This document shows, piece after piece, positions 1 through 5,617 of a DNA stretch of 9,498 bases (its first letter is position 1; each line of letters opens with the position of its first letter). The position numbers and the translations under genes were made by a program. The notes beneath the pieces are model-generated. The model was given only the letters and a program-made list of their open reading frames with translations, was not told the origin of the DNA and did no database searches. The stretch covers positions 1 to 9,498 of the forward strand of contig DATEQV010000222.1 in assembly GCA_035272265.1 (NCBI GenBank), read 5' to 3'. This stretch comes from Acidisphaera sp035272265 (lineage in GTDB: Bacteria; Pseudomonadota; Alphaproteobacteria; Acetobacterales; Acetobacteraceae).

Positions 1-122
1 CGGCGGTGGTGAACGCGGTGCTGGACGCGCTGGCACCCCTCGGCGTGCGGCACATCGACATGCCAGTGACGAGCGAGCGGGTGTGGCGGGCGATCGAGGC
101 GGCCCGGGGCAGCGGCAGTTAG
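1..122 (+). CDS. C-terminal end of a molybdenum hydroxylase large subunit (CoxL / xanthine dehydrogenase family), 5'-truncated by window edge
   Basis: Reading frame 3 (first full codon at 3) gives 39 residues and a TAG stop at 120-122. The tail reads NAVLDALAPLGVRHIDMPVT followed by SERVWRAIEAAR. This matches the conserved C-terminus of molybdopterin-binding large subunits of aerobic CO dehydrogenase-like and xanthine dehydrogenase-like enzymes, where the segment G-(V/I)-x-H-(I/L)-D-M-P-x-T precedes a final helix. Such enzymes oxidise small molecules at a Mo-cytosine dinucleotide centre together with an FAD subunit and a 2Fe-2S subunit. Those partners and the active-site loop lie outside the window, so true CO dehydrogenase cannot be separated from other family members. 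The stop overlaps that of the convergent antitoxin gene by 3 bp. Confidence 0.8.
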   Translation, partial: AVVNAVLDALAPLGVRHIDMPVTSERVWRAIEAARGSGS

Positions 123-349
123 GCGGCGGCGTCCATCGACCGGCGCGCCTGTCTCAGGTCGTAATTGGTTTGCAGGTTCATCCAGAACTCGGCGCTGGTG
201 CCGAAGCGGCGTGACAGCAGGATCGCCGTCTCGGCGGTGATCGCGCGCGTGCCGTTCAGGATGGCGGTGACGCGGTTGGGCGGTACGCCCAGTTCGCGGG
301 CGAGGGCGCGGGCTGAAATGCCGAGGGGTACCAGGAACTCTTCCCGCAA
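119..349 (-). pseudogene. higA: HigA-family antitoxin (XRE-type helix-turn-helix), 5' end displaced by a palindromic repeat
   Basis: The 76-residue open frame begins LREEFLVPLGISARALAREL and continues through a helix-turn-helix (SARALARELGVPPNRVTAIL, about residues 12-31) and the HigA hallmark FGTSAEFWMNLQTNYDL near the C-terminus. HigA proteins bind and neutralise the RelE-like HigB mRNase and repress their own operon. Family members normally start with about 10-15 residues ending HPGE(V/I)LREEF. Here the frame upstream of TTG 349 hits a stop at 356-358, inside the 98-bp repeat. Beyond the repeat, an ATG at 466-468 preceded by AGGAG encodes M-T-R-R-H-A. Deleting 353-450 in silico joins this in frame as MTRRHAG-LREEF, two residues short of the usual motif. 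So the gene looks interrupted, although the helix-turn-helix is whole and TTG or another alternative start could still give a protein. No higB lies next to it; the SDR gene follows directly. Confidence 0.7.
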
Positions 350-352
350 ACC

Positions 353-450
353 CCGTCATTGCGAGCGAAGCGAAGCAACCCAGGGCCGCGCGGAAACCGT
401 CTGTCACGCGGCCCTGGGTTGCTTCGTCGCTCCGCTCCTCGCAATGACGG
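353..450. repeat. 98-bp hairpin-forming palindromic repeat (MITE/REP-like)
   Basis: The ends are perfect 13-bp inverted repeats: CCGTCATTGCGAG at 353-365 and CTCGCAATGACGG at 438-450. The inner arms are a perfect 18-bp inverted repeat, 373-390 against 407-424 (AAGCAACCCAGGGCCGCG). The two blocks are separated by 7 nt on the left and 13 nt on the right, so the stem has an asymmetric bulge. The loop is 391-406. There is no internal gene. Elements with CGTCATTGCGAG ends and an AAGCAACCC core are dispersed repeats in many alphaproteobacterial genomes; this statement rests on memory and only one copy is present here. It lies within the 5' part of the HigA-type gene, and 98 bp is not a multiple of three, so insertion shifts the frame. 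Confidence 0.85.
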
Positions 451-506
451 AGCATGGCGCCGAGTCATGGACTCCTATAGCAGGTTTCGGCACAGCACCG
501 TGGAGC

Positions 507-1223
507 CTACCGCCGCCGCGACAGCCCCGCAGCCACGAACCCGCCGTCCACCGCCAGCACGTGTCCGGTGACGTAGCTGGCGTCGTCGGAGCACAGGAAC
601 AGCGCGGCACCGGCGATCTCGTCCGGAGTGCCGTAGCGCGCCTGCGGCACTATCCGCGTCCAGCTGCGGCGGATCTCCTCGTCGTGCACCACCCGTACCA
701 GCGGCGTCTCGATCGGGCCCGGCGCGATGACGTTGACGCGGATGCCGCGCTCGGCGAGCTCGACCGCCATCACTTGGCTGAGATTCACGACGCCGGCCTT
801 CGACGACCCATAGGCGGCGCGGCCGACGCTGCCGCGCATCCCCGCGACACTCGCGATGTTGACGATCGAACCGCCGCCCGTCGCCACCATCCGACGCGAA
901 CAAGACTGGCCGACCAGGAACGTGCCGCGCAGGTTGACCGCCATGATGCGGTCGAACGTAGCGACGGGCGTGTCCAGAAACGGAATGTCGGCGGCGATCC
1001 CCGCGCTGTTGACCACGCAGTCGATGCGGCCGCGGCGGGCGACGACCTCGTCCGCCATCCTCTCCACCGCATCGGCGTCGCTGATGTCGGCGACGATGTC
1101 GGCATCGTCGGTCATGTCGTTCGTCACCACCGTCGCACCCTCGGCGGCGAAGCGGGCCGCGATCGCGGCGCCGATGCCGGACACGCCGCCGGTGACCAGC
1201 GCCACCTTGCCAGCGAGGCGCAT
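507..1223 (-). CDS. Short-chain dehydrogenase/reductase (SDR, classical type)
   Basis: The protein has 238 residues, the usual length for a classical SDR, with an NAD(P)-binding Rossmann fold. Visible motifs are the glycine-rich TGGVSGIG at 11-18, NSAG at 72-75 (NNAG variant), Asn97, the catalytic Ser125-Tyr138-Lys142 (YGSSK), the APGPIETP cofactor loop at 168-175, and the C-terminal YVTGHVLAVDGGF. D/N residues at the end of beta-2 (TNDMTDD, 34-40) suggest a preference for NAD(H), but this is inference. It interconverts an alcohol and a ketone in the cytoplasm; the substrate is not identifiable. The start ATG (1221-1223) overlaps the TRAP permease stop as TGATG, implying coupled translation as the last gene of the dctP-dctQM operon, so it may act on the imported compound. 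The same frame stays open far upstream (to 2909) only because of high GC. Confidence 0.93.
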   Translation of the reverse strand: MRLAGKVALVTGGVSGIGAAIAARFAAEGATVVTNDMTDDADIVADISDADAVERMADEVVARRGRIDCVVNSAGIAADIPFLDTPVATFDRIMAVNLRGTFLVGQSCSRRMVATGGGSIVNIASVAGMRGSVGRAAYGSSKAGVVNLSQVMAVELAERGIRVNVIAPGPIETPLVRVVHDEEIRRSWTRIVPQARYGTPDEIAGAALFLCSDDASYVTGHVLAVDGGFVAAGLSRRR

Positions 1224-3073
1224 CACAGGAACCCCGTGCTGAACCAGGGCACGGCGGCGACCAGCACCAGACCCGCGAACACCGCTGCCAGGTACGGCCA
1301 CACGCGCCGCATCGCCGCGTCCGGGTTCACCCGGCCGATCGCGCAGGCGGCGTAGTAGCCGACGCCGAAGGGCGGCGCGAACAGGCCGATGCCCATCGAA
1401 AGGATCACCACCATCGCGTAGTGGACCTCGTTGATCCCCACCGCGCGGGCGCTGGGGAACAGCAGCGGGCCGAACAGCACGATCGCCGGGATGCCCTCCA
1501 GCACGCTGCCGAGCACGACGAACGCCGCGATCGACACCGCCATGAACCCCGCTGCCCCGCCCGGCATCGACGCCATCGCCGTCGCCAGCTGGCGCGAGAA
1601 ACCGGACTGCGTCAGCGCCCAGGCCATCCCCGTCGCGGTGCCGATGATCAGCAGGATCGCGCCCGACAGCGCGGCCGTCTCGAGCAGCATCGGGTAGATC
1701 CGCCGCCAGTCGAACTGGCGGTACAGCAGCAGGCCGGCGAGCACGCCGTAGCCGATGCCGATGGTCGACACCTCGGTCGCCGTGGCGATGCCGTCGACCA
1801 CCGCGAAGCGGATCAGGAACGGCAAGGCGAGCGCCGGCAGCGCCACCAGGAAGGTCCGCAGCACCACGCGCCCGGGCGCGCGCGTCACCCCGGCCAGCTG
1901 CTCGCCGCCCGAGCGTGCACGGGCGATGATCGCCAGCCCAACCGCCAGCACCGCCGCGGGTACCATGCCGCCGGTGAACAAGGCGGCGATCGACACGCCG
2001 GTCACCGAGCCGATGGTGATCAGCACGAGCGACGGCGGGATCGTCTCGCTCATCGCGCCCGACGCGGCGAGCAGCGACACCAGCTCGCCCTCGTCGATGC
2101 CGCGCGCCTTCATCTCCGGGAACAGCACCGGCGCCACCGCGGCCATGTCGGCGGCCTTCGAGCCGGAGATGCCGGAGACCAGATACATCGCGCCCAGCAG
2201 CACATAGGCCAGGCCGCCGCGCACATGGCCGAGCAACGACGCCAGGAACGCCACCATCGCACGCGCCATGCCGGTCATCTCGATCAGCAAACCCAGGAAG
2301 ACGAACAGCGGCACCGCAAGCAGGATCAGGCTGCTCATGCCCTCGTCCATGCGGCTGACCACCACGCTGAGCGGCATGTGCGTCAGCGTGCCGAGATAGG
2401 CGAGCGTTGCCAGCCCGAAGGCGAAGCCGATCGGCACCGACAACAGCACGCCGGAGCCGAGCAGCAGCACGAAGAACAGCACGAGGTTCCAGTTGCCGAT
2501 CACCTTCAGCAGCGGCGCGGCCGCATACAGCACCACGCCGAGCACCAGCAGCGCGCCGAGCCCGGCCGCCGCGTCGCGCCGCGGCAGCCGTGCGAGGCGC
2601 GTCAGCGCGGTGGCGATCATCAGCACCGCGCCCACCGGCATCGCCGCGACCCGGAACGTGTCGTGCAGATCCAGCGCCGGCGTCTGGATCCACCACTGCT
2701 CGGCGGCGTAGTCGTAGGCCGGCTGCAGGATCAGCAGCAGGAACAGCGCGACCGCACCGGCGGCCAGCGCCTCGCAGCGGGCCGCCCAATGCAGCGACAT
2801 CCGCGAGACCAGCGCCGTCAGCCGCATGTGCTCGGCGCGTTGCAGTGCGATCACCGCGCCGAGCATCGCCAGCCACAGGAACAGGATCGACGCCAGCTCG
2901 TCCGACCACACCAGCGGCGCATGCAAGACGTAGCGGGACACCACGCCCGCGAACAGCACGCCGATCTCGGCCAGCACGAGCAGCGCCGCCGGCACCTCGG
3001 CCACGATCCGCAACAGGCGCTCGCCCCAGGGCAGGGCGGCGGGCGGCGCCTGTGCGGCGACGAGCGTGGTCAC
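1223..3073 (-). CDS. TRAP transporter fused permease (DctQ + DctM domains)
   Basis: This is the membrane part of a tripartite ATP-independent periplasmic transporter, importing a substrate handed over by the binding protein using an ion gradient. From the GTG start at 3071-3073 it has 616 residues. The N-terminal ~165 residues are the DctQ domain, with four hydrophobic segments and the typical SRYVLHAPLVWSDELA at 46-61. From about residue 195 to the end is the DctM domain, with many membrane helices and recognisable family segments LVSGISGSKAADMAA, SGAMSETIPPSL and GLFAPPFGVGYY. Fusion of the two subunits is common in this family. The start was chosen because GTG overlaps the dctP stop as GTGA; an open frame continues to 3109 but would run 12 codons into dctP. 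The stop overlaps the SDR start. Confidence 0.92.
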   Translation of the reverse strand: MTTLVAAQAPPAALPWGERLLRIVAEVPAALLVLAEIGVLFAGVVSRYVLHAPLVWSDELASILFLWLAMLGAVIALQRAEHMRLTALVSRMSLHWAARCEALAAGAVALFLLLILQPAYDYAAEQWWIQTPALDLHDTFRVAAMPVGAVLMIATALTRLARLPRRDAAAGLGALLVLGVVLYAAAPLLKVIGNWNLVLFFVLLLGSGVLLSVPIGFAFGLATLAYLGTLTHMPLSVVVSRMDEGMSSLILLAVPLFVFLGLLIEMTGMARAMVAFLASLLGHVRGGLAYVLLGAMYLVSGISGSKAADMAAVAPVLFPEMKARGIDEGELVSLLAASGAMSETIPPSLVLITIGSVTGVSIAALFTGGMVPAAVLAVGLAIIARARSGGEQLAGVTRAPGRVVLRTFLVALPALALPFLIRFAVVDGIATATEVSTIGIGYGVLAGLLLYRQFDWRRIYPMLLETAALSGAILLIIGTATGMAWALTQSGFSRQLATAMASMPGGAAGFMAVSIAAFVVLGSVLEGIPAIVLFGPLLFPSARAVGINEVHYAMVVILSMGIGLFAPPFGVGYYAACAIGRVNPDAAMRRVWPYLAAVFAGLVLVAAVPWFSTGFL

Positions 3074-4077
3074 GCCAGCTTGCCGACCGACGCTTCCAGC
3101 AGGCCCCATTCCTGGTCGCCGAACTTGCCCTTCCAGGTCTCGTAGAACCCGGCCTTCTGCAGCGTGGCGCGGAATGACGGCTTGTCGACCTCGATGAAGA
3201 TCAGGCCCTTCTTCTTCAGGTCCGCCTCCACGCTGTCGTTCAGCTGGGCGATGTCGTCACGCTCCTCCAGCGCCGCGCGGTTCAGCTCGCGGGCGACGAT
3301 CGCCTGCGCGTTTTCCGGCAGCGCCTGCCACGCCCGCTTGTTGGCGAGCATCCAGAACCCGTCCCACATGTGCGAGGTCAGCGAGCACGAGGTCTGCACC
3401 TCGTACAGCTTGGCGATCTGGATCAAGGTCAGCGGGTTCTCCTGGCCCTCGGCGATCTTGGTCTGCAGGGCGGAATAGACCTCGCTGAAGTTGATGCTCT
3501 CGGGCGAGGCGCCGAAGGCCTGGAACATGCTGGTCCACAGCGGGCTGACCGGCACGCGGATCTTGAAGCCCTTGAGGTCCTCGGGCGTCTTGATCTGCCG
3601 CGTGCTGCTGGTGATCTGGCGAAAGCCGTTGTCGAACATCTTCTCCATGGCAACCAGCCCGCGCTTGTCGATCTCGCCGCGGACATAGGCGCCGAGCGGC
3701 CCGTCCATCGTCTTCCAGACCGTGTCGTAGTCCTTGAAGGCGAAGCCGACGCCGTTGATCGAGGCCGGCGGCACGAGCGTCGCCAGGATCAGGCCGGAGA
3801 GGGTGAAGAACTCCAGCGCGCCCGAGCGGAGCTGGCTCAGCATGTCGGTGTCCGAGCCGAGCTGGTTGTTGGGGAAGATCTGGATCTCAACCTGGCCGTG
3901 CGTCGCTTCCTTGATCCGCGCGCAAGCGTCGGTGATCCGCACCGACATCGGGTGGGTGGCCGGCGTGTTGTTGGCGTACTTATAGGAGAACTCGGCCGCG
4001 TTCGCCGGCCGTGAGCGGATGGCGAAGACGGGCAGCGCGGCGCCCGTGGCAAGCAAGGTCCGCCGACGGATCGGCAT
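3070..4077 (-). CDS. TRAP transporter substrate-binding protein (DctP family)
   Basis: This 335-residue periplasmic protein captures the ligand and delivers it to the TRAP permease encoded just downstream. The N-terminus MPIRRRTLLATGAAL carries a twin-arginine-like RRRTLL motif, a hydrophobic stretch and a likely cleavage after ANA (about residue 27), so Tat export is plausible. The body shows DctP family features: FPNNQLGSDTDMLSQLRSGA (68-87), KTPEDLKGFKIRVP (163-176) with Arg174 at the position that normally salt-bridges the ligand carboxylate, and GQENP (211-215). This supports an organic acid ligand by family knowledge; its identity is unknown. ATG 4077 is chosen because GGAGGG lies 7 nt upstream and it gives a proper signal peptide. 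A longer frame from GTG 4269 would bury the signal behind 64 atypical residues. It is the first gene of the three-gene leftward operon. Confidence 0.92.
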   Translation of the reverse strand: MPIRRRTLLATGAALPVFAIRSRPANAAEFSYKYANNTPATHPMSVRITDACARIKEATHGQVEIQIFPNNQLGSDTDMLSQLRSGALEFFTLSGLILATLVPPASINGVGFAFKDYDTVWKTMDGPLGAYVRGEIDKRGLVAMEKMFDNGFRQITSSTRQIKTPEDLKGFKIRVPVSPLWTSMFQAFGASPESINFSEVYSALQTKIAEGQENPLTLIQIAKLYEVQTSCSLTSHMWDGFWMLANKRAWQALPENAQAIVARELNRAALEERDDIAQLNDSVEADLKKKGLIFIEVDKPSFRATLQKAGFYETWKGKFGDQEWGLLEASVGKLA

Positions 4078-4265
4078 AAGCGTTCCCTCCGATGTTTTCG
4101 TTGCGCCGGACGGTGCTAACAAAACCCGCCCGCCGCCACCAGTCGCACGGTGCGCGGCAGAAGGGCGCGTTCTGGCGCTGGCCGCCGCGCCGCCCCGGGG
4201 GAACCACGAATCAACGCAGGAGATTGTCGGAATACCGGTCAAGCCTGGGTAAATAGCGCCCGGCG
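4078..4265. other. Intergenic stretch upstream of dctP
   Basis: Apart from the dctP ribosome binding site I see no convincing gene here. The frame continuous with dctP is open but has GC-driven, low-complexity composition. On the minus strand a TTGACC hexamer (4236-4241) could be a -35 element for dctP, but no good -10 lies at standard spacing, so a promoter is only suggested. Confidence 0.4.
4085..4090 (-). promoter_or_regulatory. Ribosome binding site that fixes the dctP start
   Basis: On the minus strand GGAGGG lies 7 nt before ATG 4077. It is a near-perfect Shine-Dalgarno sequence and decides the start against the longer upstream frame. Confidence 0.8.
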
Positions 4266-4400
4266 TCACGCAGACCGGACGAGGAGGCGACGCAGCGTTT
4301 CCTGGATGGCTTCAAGACCGTGCAGCCATCTTTGCGACTCGTCGCGCAGCCGAAACCGCCGCACAAAGGCAACCGACCGGTAGGTGACCGCGAATTTCAT
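4266..4400 (-). CDS. Possible small basic protein, 44 residues, unrecognised
   Basis: An open frame from ATG 4398-4400 to TGA 4266-4268 encodes MKFAVTYRSVAFVRRFRLRD followed by an acidic/basic helical-looking tail (SQRWLHGLEAIQETLRRLLV). An in-frame ATG two codons earlier (4406) could also be used. It looks more protein-like than neighbouring spurious frames, with hydrophobic residues spaced as in an amphipathic helix and codons that are mostly G/C-ending. Against it: there is no Shine-Dalgarno sequence before either ATG, the start sits inside the 16-bp palindrome, and I recognise no family. It could be a real small protein, a remnant of a longer gene, or chance. Its TGA overlaps a GTG of the open frame running into dctP, probably a coincidence. 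Confidence 0.3.
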   Translation of the reverse strand: MKFAVTYRSVAFVRRFRLRDESQRWLHGLEAIQETLRRLLVRSA

Positions 4401-4427
4401 GGCCATGAAAGTGCATGGCCATGAAAA
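4395..4427. promoter_or_regulatory. Perfect 16-bp palindrome plus a second partial copy, possible operator
   Basis: TTTCATGGCCATGAAA at 4395-4410 is a perfect inverted repeat. The 13-mer CATGGCCATGAAA recurs at 4414-4426 (first copy 4398-4410), so two CATGGCCATG palindromes have centres 16 bp apart. They lie between the divergent dctP and pst operons, about 17 bp upstream of the PHO-box array. Palindromic symmetry and tandem arrangement suit a dimeric regulator, but I do not recognise the motif as a known operator. Confidence 0.45.
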
Positions 4428-4443
4428 CGGCCGAGCTTTCCTT

Positions 4444-4472
4444 CTGTCATCGAACCTTCATCGTACTGCAAT
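4444..4472 (+). promoter_or_regulatory. PHO box array upstream of pstS (predicted PhoB binding)
   Basis: PhoB binds direct repeats of a CTGTCAT-like 7-mer spaced by 4 bp. Here CTGTCAT (4444-4450, exact match) is followed at exact 11-bp intervals by CCTTCAT (4455-4461, 5 of 7) and CTGCAAT (4466-4472, 5 of 7). A fourth weak unit, AGGTCTT (4477-4483, 4 of 7), keeps the phase. The site is about 100 bp before the pstS ATG, on the same strand, in the position expected for phosphate-starvation activation. No clear -10 stands out; TAGGTT at 4494-4499 is a weak candidate. Confidence 0.75.
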
Positions 4473-4497
4473 AGACAGGTCTTTGCGCCTGCGTAGG

Positions 4498-4528
4498 TTG
4501 CCGCCGATCCGGGGGCGGCCCCCGGCAA
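4498..4528 (+). promoter_or_regulatory. GC-rich hairpin in the pstS leader
   Basis: CCGGGGG (4509-4515) and CCCCCGG (4519-4525) form a perfect 7-bp stem with a CGG loop. An outer TTGCCG (4498-4503) and CGGCAA (4523-4528) are also complementary and partly compete with the inner stem. There is no U-tract after it, so it is not a typical intrinsic terminator. It lies between the PHO boxes and the pstS ribosome binding site, and may affect mRNA stability or be incidental to high GC. Confidence 0.4.
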
Positions 4529-4558
4529 GCAGCCTCGTCACGGCTGTAATCAGGTCCT

Positions 4559-4564
4559 AGGAGG
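4559..4564 (+). promoter_or_regulatory. Strong ribosome binding site of pstS
   Basis: A consensus AGGAGG lies 4 nt before ATG 4569. It is the best Shine-Dalgarno sequence on this strand, in keeping with the need for much more binding protein than permease. Confidence 0.8.
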
Positions 4565-4568
4565 CATC

Positions 4569-5585
4569 ATGCGGCTCGTTACCACCGCGCTGGCCATTGC
4601 GCTGGCCGGCTTCGGATTCGTGACCGGCGTGCAGGCGCAGCAGATCACCGGCGCAGGCGCCACCTTCCCCGCCCCGATCTATACGAAGTGGGGCGAGATG
4701 GCGAAGAGCGCCATCGGTGTCGAACTGAACTACCAGGCGATCGGCTCGGGCGGCGGCCAGAACCAGATCCTGAACCGCACGGTCGATTTCGGCGCGTCGG
4801 ATGCGCCGATGGACCCGGCGAAGCTGCAGTCCGGCAACCTGCTGCAGTTCCCGACCGTGATGGGCGCGGTGGTCGTGATCGTGAACATCCCCGACGTGCA
4901 GGTGAACCAGCTCAAGCTGACCGGCCCGGTGCTCGCCGACATCTTCCTCGGCAAGATCACCAAGTGGAACGATCCCGCGATCACCGGCCTCAACCCCGGG
5001 GTTAAGCTGCCGCGCCTGGACATCGCCTCGGTGCATCGTGCCGACGGCTCGGGCACGACCTTCGTCTGGGCGTCGTACCTGTCGGCGGTCAGCCCCGAGT
5101 GGAAGGACAAGATCGGCGCCGCGACCAGCGTGAACTGGCCGACGGGCGCAGGCGCCAAGGGCAACGACGGCGTTGCCGGCACCGTGAACAACACGCGCGG
5201 CGGCATCGGCTACGTCGAGTACTCCTACGCGTCGCAGAACAAGCTCGTCACCGCGTCTTTGCAGAACAAGGACGGCAAGTTCGTCGTCCCGAGCATGCAG
5301 GCGTTTGGCGACGCGGCCGCGCACGCCGACTGGGCGCACGCGCAGAACTACGCGGTGGACCTGATCAACCAGCCGGGTCCGACTGCGTGGCCGATCATGT
5401 CGACGACCTTCATCGAGCTGCCGAAGGACCCGAAGGACGCCACCCGCAGCAACAACGTCATGAAGTTCTTCGACTTCGCCTACTCCAAGGGCGATGAGGC
5501 AGCCGTAGGGCTGGAGTATGTGCCGCTGCCGCAGAGCGTGAAGGACTCCGTGCGTCAGGCCTGGAAGTCGCAGGTCCACTCTTGA
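4569..5585 (+). CDS. pstS: Phosphate ABC transporter periplasmic phosphate-binding protein PstS
   Basis: This 338-residue high-affinity phosphate-binding protein delivers phosphate to the PstCA channel. A Sec-type signal peptide (MRLVTTALAIALAGFGFVTG) probably ends after VQA at residue 23. Phosphate-contact motifs known from PstS are all present: GAGATFP at 28-34 (Thr-Phe), GSGGG at 59-63 (Ser), DFGASDAP with Asp78, and HRADGSGTTF at 156-165 (Arg157, Ser161, Gly162, Thr163). Further family segments are FLGKITKWNDPAI (126-138) and GGIGYVEYSYA. Length is typical. It is the first gene of the pst operon, preceded by a consensus ribosome binding site and a PHO box array, so induction by PhoB under phosphate limitation is predicted. 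There is no lipobox cysteine, so a soluble periplasmic form is expected. Confidence 0.97.
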   Translation: MRLVTTALAIALAGFGFVTGVQAQQITGAGATFPAPIYTKWGEMAKSAIGVELNYQAIGSGGGQNQILNRTVDFGASDAPMDPAKLQSGNLLQFPTVMGAVVVIVNIPDVQVNQLKLTGPVLADIFLGKITKWNDPAITGLNPGVKLPRLDIASVHRADGSGTTFVWASYLSAVSPEWKDKIGAATSVNWPTGAGAKGNDGVAGTVNNTRGGIGYVEYSYASQNKLVTASLQNKDGKFVVPSMQAFGDAAAHADWAHAQNYAVDLINQPGPTAWPIMSTTFIELPKDPKDATRSNNVMKFFDFAYSKGDEAAVGLEYVPLPQSVKDSVRQAWKSQVHS

Positions 5586-5586
5586 T

Positions 5587-5608
5587 CTGACGCGACCCCG
5601 CCGGTCAG
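5587..5608 (+). other. Small inverted repeat between pstS and pstC
   Basis: CTGAC (5587-5591) and GTCAG (5604-5608) are complementary; a competing GACC (5594-5597) / GGTC (5603-5606) stem also exists. The 3' arm touches the AGGA (5607-5610) that probably serves as the pstC ribosome binding site. It could protect pstS mRNA or dampen pstC translation, but the stem is short and may be chance. Confidence 0.25.
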
Positions 5609-5617
5609 GACGTCGTC

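Noticed and set aside
353..450. CRISPR repeat or intrinsic terminator
   Set aside because: There is one inverted-repeat unit with no repeat-spacer periodicity. The arms are far longer than a terminator stem and no T-tract follows on either strand.
165..1355. 396-codon plus-strand frame across higA, the repeat and the SDR
   Set aside because: It is antisense to two recognised genes and reads through the repeat; the composition is not protein-like.
507..2909. Very long open frame (800 codons) on the minus strand that includes the SDR
   Set aside because: Only the last 238 codons are SDR. The upstream part is Arg/Ala/Gly-rich and lies in another frame over the clearly real TRAP permease; it is open because stop codons are rare at this GC content.
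1421..3145. 574-codon open frame on the plus strand antisense to the TRAP permease
   Set aside because: His/Arg/Gln-rich composition without domains, fully opposite a well-supported gene. It is a high-GC shadow frame.
4078..4269. N-terminal extension of dctP to GTG 4269
   Set aside because: ATG 4077 has a strong ribosome binding site 7 nt upstream and begins a proper signal peptide; the extension would block export.
4498..4528. Intrinsic terminator or riboswitch before pstS
   Set aside because: No T-tract follows the stem, and I recognise no riboswitch core in the short leader.
4557..5579. 340-codon open frame antisense to pstS
   Set aside because: It mirrors pstS codon structure, has no recognisable domain and low-complexity composition.
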